From contig NZ_AP022848.1 in assembly GCF_011764485.1 (NCBI RefSeq), forward strand, positions 124,001 to 188,000: DNA of 64,000 bases, in the 5' to 3' direction. Within the stretch, counting starts at the first letter, position 1. Every line of letters starts with the position of its first letter. The position numbers were made by a program, and so were the translations under genes. This document shows, one piece after another, positions 62,377 to 64,000 of the stretch. Below the pieces are notes generated by a model, which made no database searches, was not told where the DNA came from, and saw nothing but the letters and a program-made list of their open reading frames with translations. Source of the stretch: Bosea sp. ANAM02 (lineage in GTDB: Bacteria > Pseudomonadota > Alphaproteobacteria > Rhizobiales > Beijerinckiaceae).

Positions 62377-63612
62377 TCAGCCGGGGCGGGGGCGGTCGAT
62401 GGCGAAATGGCGGAACCAGCGCTTCTCCCGCCCTTCGACCAGCAACCCGATCAGGCGGGAAGCCATGAAGCTGAAGGTGATGCCGTTGCCGCCATAGCCA
62501 TAGGCCGCGAGCAGGCGCGGATGGCCGGGCACCCGCCCGATCAGGGGCAGGCCGTCCTCGGTCTGACCGAAGGCGCCGGACCAGGCGTGATCGAGAGCGA
62601 GCCTTGCTTGCGGAATCAGCGCGTGCAGGCGCGCCTGCAAGGCCTTCGTTTTCTCGGGGCCGAGCGCCTCGCGCCGGTCGGGATCGTCGAAATCCTCGTC
62701 CTCGCCGCCGAAGACGATGCGGCCATCCGCAGTCGTACGGCAGTAGCAATAATCCTCCGCAGCCTCCCAGACGAGAGCGGGGCCGGACCAGAGCGCCTGC
62801 GGTGCTTGCGGCACCGTCGCGATCGCCCAGCTTGAGGCGACGCGATGCAGGTCGTCGCTGACGATATCGGGCATGGCATAGCCGGTCGCGAGCACGACGC
62901 TGCCGGCCTCGACCACGTGCCCGCTCGCGAGCGTGACGGCAGCCGAACGGCCGGCGCCGTCGAAGCCGACGGCCTCGTCGCGGAGCAGCCGCGCCCCACG
63001 CTGCGCAGAGACTCCGAGAAGCCCGTGGCAGAGGCTCAGCGGATCGGCTTCGGCGGAGCCCGGCGAGACAATGGCCGCCGCGCGGTCGAAACCGAAGGCC
63101 TCCAGCAGGGCGGCATGCTCGACGAAGCTGCCGGGCAAGCCCGCCCGCTCGCGTAGGCCGGCCTCGGCCAGAAGCTCACGGGGGCCGCTTTCGCCCGCGG
63201 CGAAATAGACGGTCTGGCGAGGGGAGAAACCGCACGTCAAGGTGAGATCGCCGACCAGACGGCGCAGGCCTTCGACGGCCTGGAAACTCAATCGGTAGAC
63301 CTCCGCCGCAGCGGCAAAGCCGTAGAGCGCCGCGAGCTCCGAGAGCTTGAGGTCAATCTCCCATTGCAGCATCGCGGTCGAGGCCGCCGTGCTGCCAAAG
63401 CCTTCGCGCTCGCGGTCGATCAGGACGACATCACGGCCCATCGCCGTCAGGTGCTCGGCAACCAAAGCCCCCGTGATGCCGCCGCCGACGATCGCGACAT
63501 CGCAGCGGATGTCGGCTTCGAGCACCCCGCCAGTGGGGCGCTGCAGAGCCGGGCGCCACGGCCCCTTGCCGGTACGCAGATCCTCGTGGCGCGTATGTTC
63601 CGCGTCGAGCAT
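62377..63612 (-). CDS. FAD-dependent oxidoreductase, DAO family
   Basis: A 411-residue flavoprotein of the glycine/D-amino-acid oxidase family. The FAD-binding dinucleotide motif is VAIVGGGITGALVAEHLTAM, then VLIDREREGFGSTAASTAML. C-terminal parts are RIVFGGEDEDFDDPDRRE, AWSGAFGQTEDGLPLIGRVP and YGYGGNGITFSFMASRLIGL. Substrate could be an amino acid or N-methyl compound. ATG 63612 shares a base with the YihY stop; a GTG one codon earlier is possible. Confidence 0.87.
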   Translation of the reverse strand: MLDAEHTRHEDLRTGKGPWRPALQRPTGGVLEADIRCDVAIVGGGITGALVAEHLTAMGRDVVLIDREREGFGSTAASTAMLQWEIDLKLSELAALYGFAAAAEVYRLSFQAVEGLRRLVGDLTLTCGFSPRQTVYFAAGESGPRELLAEAGLRERAGLPGSFVEHAALLEAFGFDRAAAIVSPGSAEADPLSLCHGLLGVSAQRGARLLRDEAVGFDGAGRSAAVTLASGHVVEAGSVVLATGYAMPDIVSDDLHRVASSWAIATVPQAPQALWSGPALVWEAAEDYCYCRTTADGRIVFGGEDEDFDDPDRREALGPEKTKALQARLHALIPQARLALDHAWSGAFGQTEDGLPLIGRVPGHPRLLAAYGYGGNGITFSFMASRLIGLLVEGREKRWFRHFAIDRPRPG

Positions 63613-64000
63613 CACTCCGCCCTTGCCGGGCCGACCCGGTCGGCCATGGTGGCGCCACGCTCGCCGAGCGGCTTCGGCCGCCCGGTCGTGGTGTCATGGG
63701 CGGTCTGGTGCTCCAGCTCGGCATTGAGCTCGGCCCCGGCCAGAACGATCGTGGCCGAGAGCCAGAGCCAAGTCATGAACACGACGACGGTCGCGAGCGA
63801 GCCATAGGCGGCCGTGTAGTTGCCGAGCGTCGAGACATACCAGGAGAATGCATAGGACGCGGCGCCCCAGAACAGCGCGGCGGCGATGGCGCCGGGCATC
63901 ACCCAGACGAAGCGCATCCGCTCGCGGCTCGGGCCGATCCAGTAGAGAACCGCGATCGAAAGCGTCGCCATGACGAAGAAGGAGGGCCAGCGGACGAGCC
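63612..64000 (-). CDS. YihY/virulence factor BrkB family protein (5' part cut by window edge)
   Basis: C-terminal 129 residues of an inner-membrane protein of the YihY/BrkB family; the start lies beyond 64000 and the frame is open to the edge. Visible features are LVRWPSFFV, VLYWIGPSRERMRFVWVMPG, AIAAALFWGAASYAFSWYVS and AYGSLATVVVFMTWLWLSAT, which contain the last membrane segments, and GAELNAELEHQT near the end. The family was once called RNase BN by mistake; its function is unknown. Confidence 0.88.
   Translation of the reverse strand, partial: LVRWPSFFVMATLSIAVLYWIGPSRERMRFVWVMPGAIAAALFWGAASYAFSWYVSTLGNYTAAYGSLATVVVFMTWLWLSATIVLAGAELNAELEHQTAHDTTTGRPKPLGERGATMADRVGPARAE

Overview
The window is about 64 kb of GC-rich, tightly packed alphaproteobacterial chromosome. 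The most likely source is an order Rhizobiales (Hyphomicrobiales) organism, plausibly Bosea-like. This rests on gene order (hrcA/rph/rdgB/hemW; coaBC-dut), on Rhizobiales-type intergenic palindromes, on a DUF3297 protein, and on a candidate general-stress (EcfG-type) promoter upstream of a CsbD gene. It is inference, because no rRNA or other taxonomic marker gene is present. I saw no tRNA, rRNA, CRISPR array, insertion sequence or prophage gene.

Layout. 1-2.8 kb: the end of a dipeptide-type ABC permease, an amidohydrolase and a divergent XRE-cupin regulator. 3.0-14.1 kb: an iron/siderophore uptake region. It holds an AraC regulator, a TonB-dependent receptor, an esterase-like hydrolase, a substrate-binding protein and a siderophore-interacting reductase on the + strand. 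Facing it on the - strand are a second substrate-binding protein, a FecCD permease, an ATPase, a methyltransferase and a Tam-like methyltransferase. No siderophore biosynthesis genes are visible, so scavenging of foreign siderophores is the likely role. 14.4-17.4 kb: an SDR, acyl-CoA dehydrogenase and APH-type kinase operon that resembles a split form of animal ACAD10/11. 17.5-18.3 kb: csbD and a GIY-YIG-like gene interrupted by a stop codon. 18.3-26 kb: housekeeping genes (lepA, hemW, rdgB, rph, hrcA) with an XRE-cupin/GNAT pair and a DUF3297 gene. 26.2-31.2 kb: a ugpB-ugpA-creatininase-ugpE-ugpC operon for glycerol-3-phosphate uptake, with a three-repeat Pho box in front of ugpB.

31.4-38.7 kb: an FAH-family enzyme, a large uncharacterised membrane protein, an Ada-like repair protein, a methyltransferase, a DUF2244 protein, endonuclease III and a 2-hydroxyacid dehydrogenase. 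38.7-47 kb: a long nucleoside uptake and salvage operon (BMP-type ABC transporter, cdd, PNP, deoC, deoA) that runs on into the hydroxyacid dehydrogenase. 47.2-56.5 kb: a MoeB/ThiF-like protein, a paralogue of the large membrane protein, gshB, yraN, rsmI, an LpoA-like lipoprotein, a redoxin and a DsbD/ScsB-like reductase. 57-61.3 kb: an Lrp regulator, coaBC, dut, an Rrf2 regulator, cysK and a GNAT. 61.4-64 kb: a VOC protein, a DAO-type oxidoreductase and the end of a YihY/BrkB protein.

Palindromic repeats of at least three families fill many intergenic gaps. Several sit exactly between convergent genes, where they probably act as bidirectional terminators; others lie inside operons. The observations most worth following are the duplicated GT-C-like membrane protein family, the split ACAD10/11-like operon, the creatininase embedded in a Pho-controlled ugp operon, the two substrate-binding proteins that share a Cys-Cys motif, and the candidate operators.
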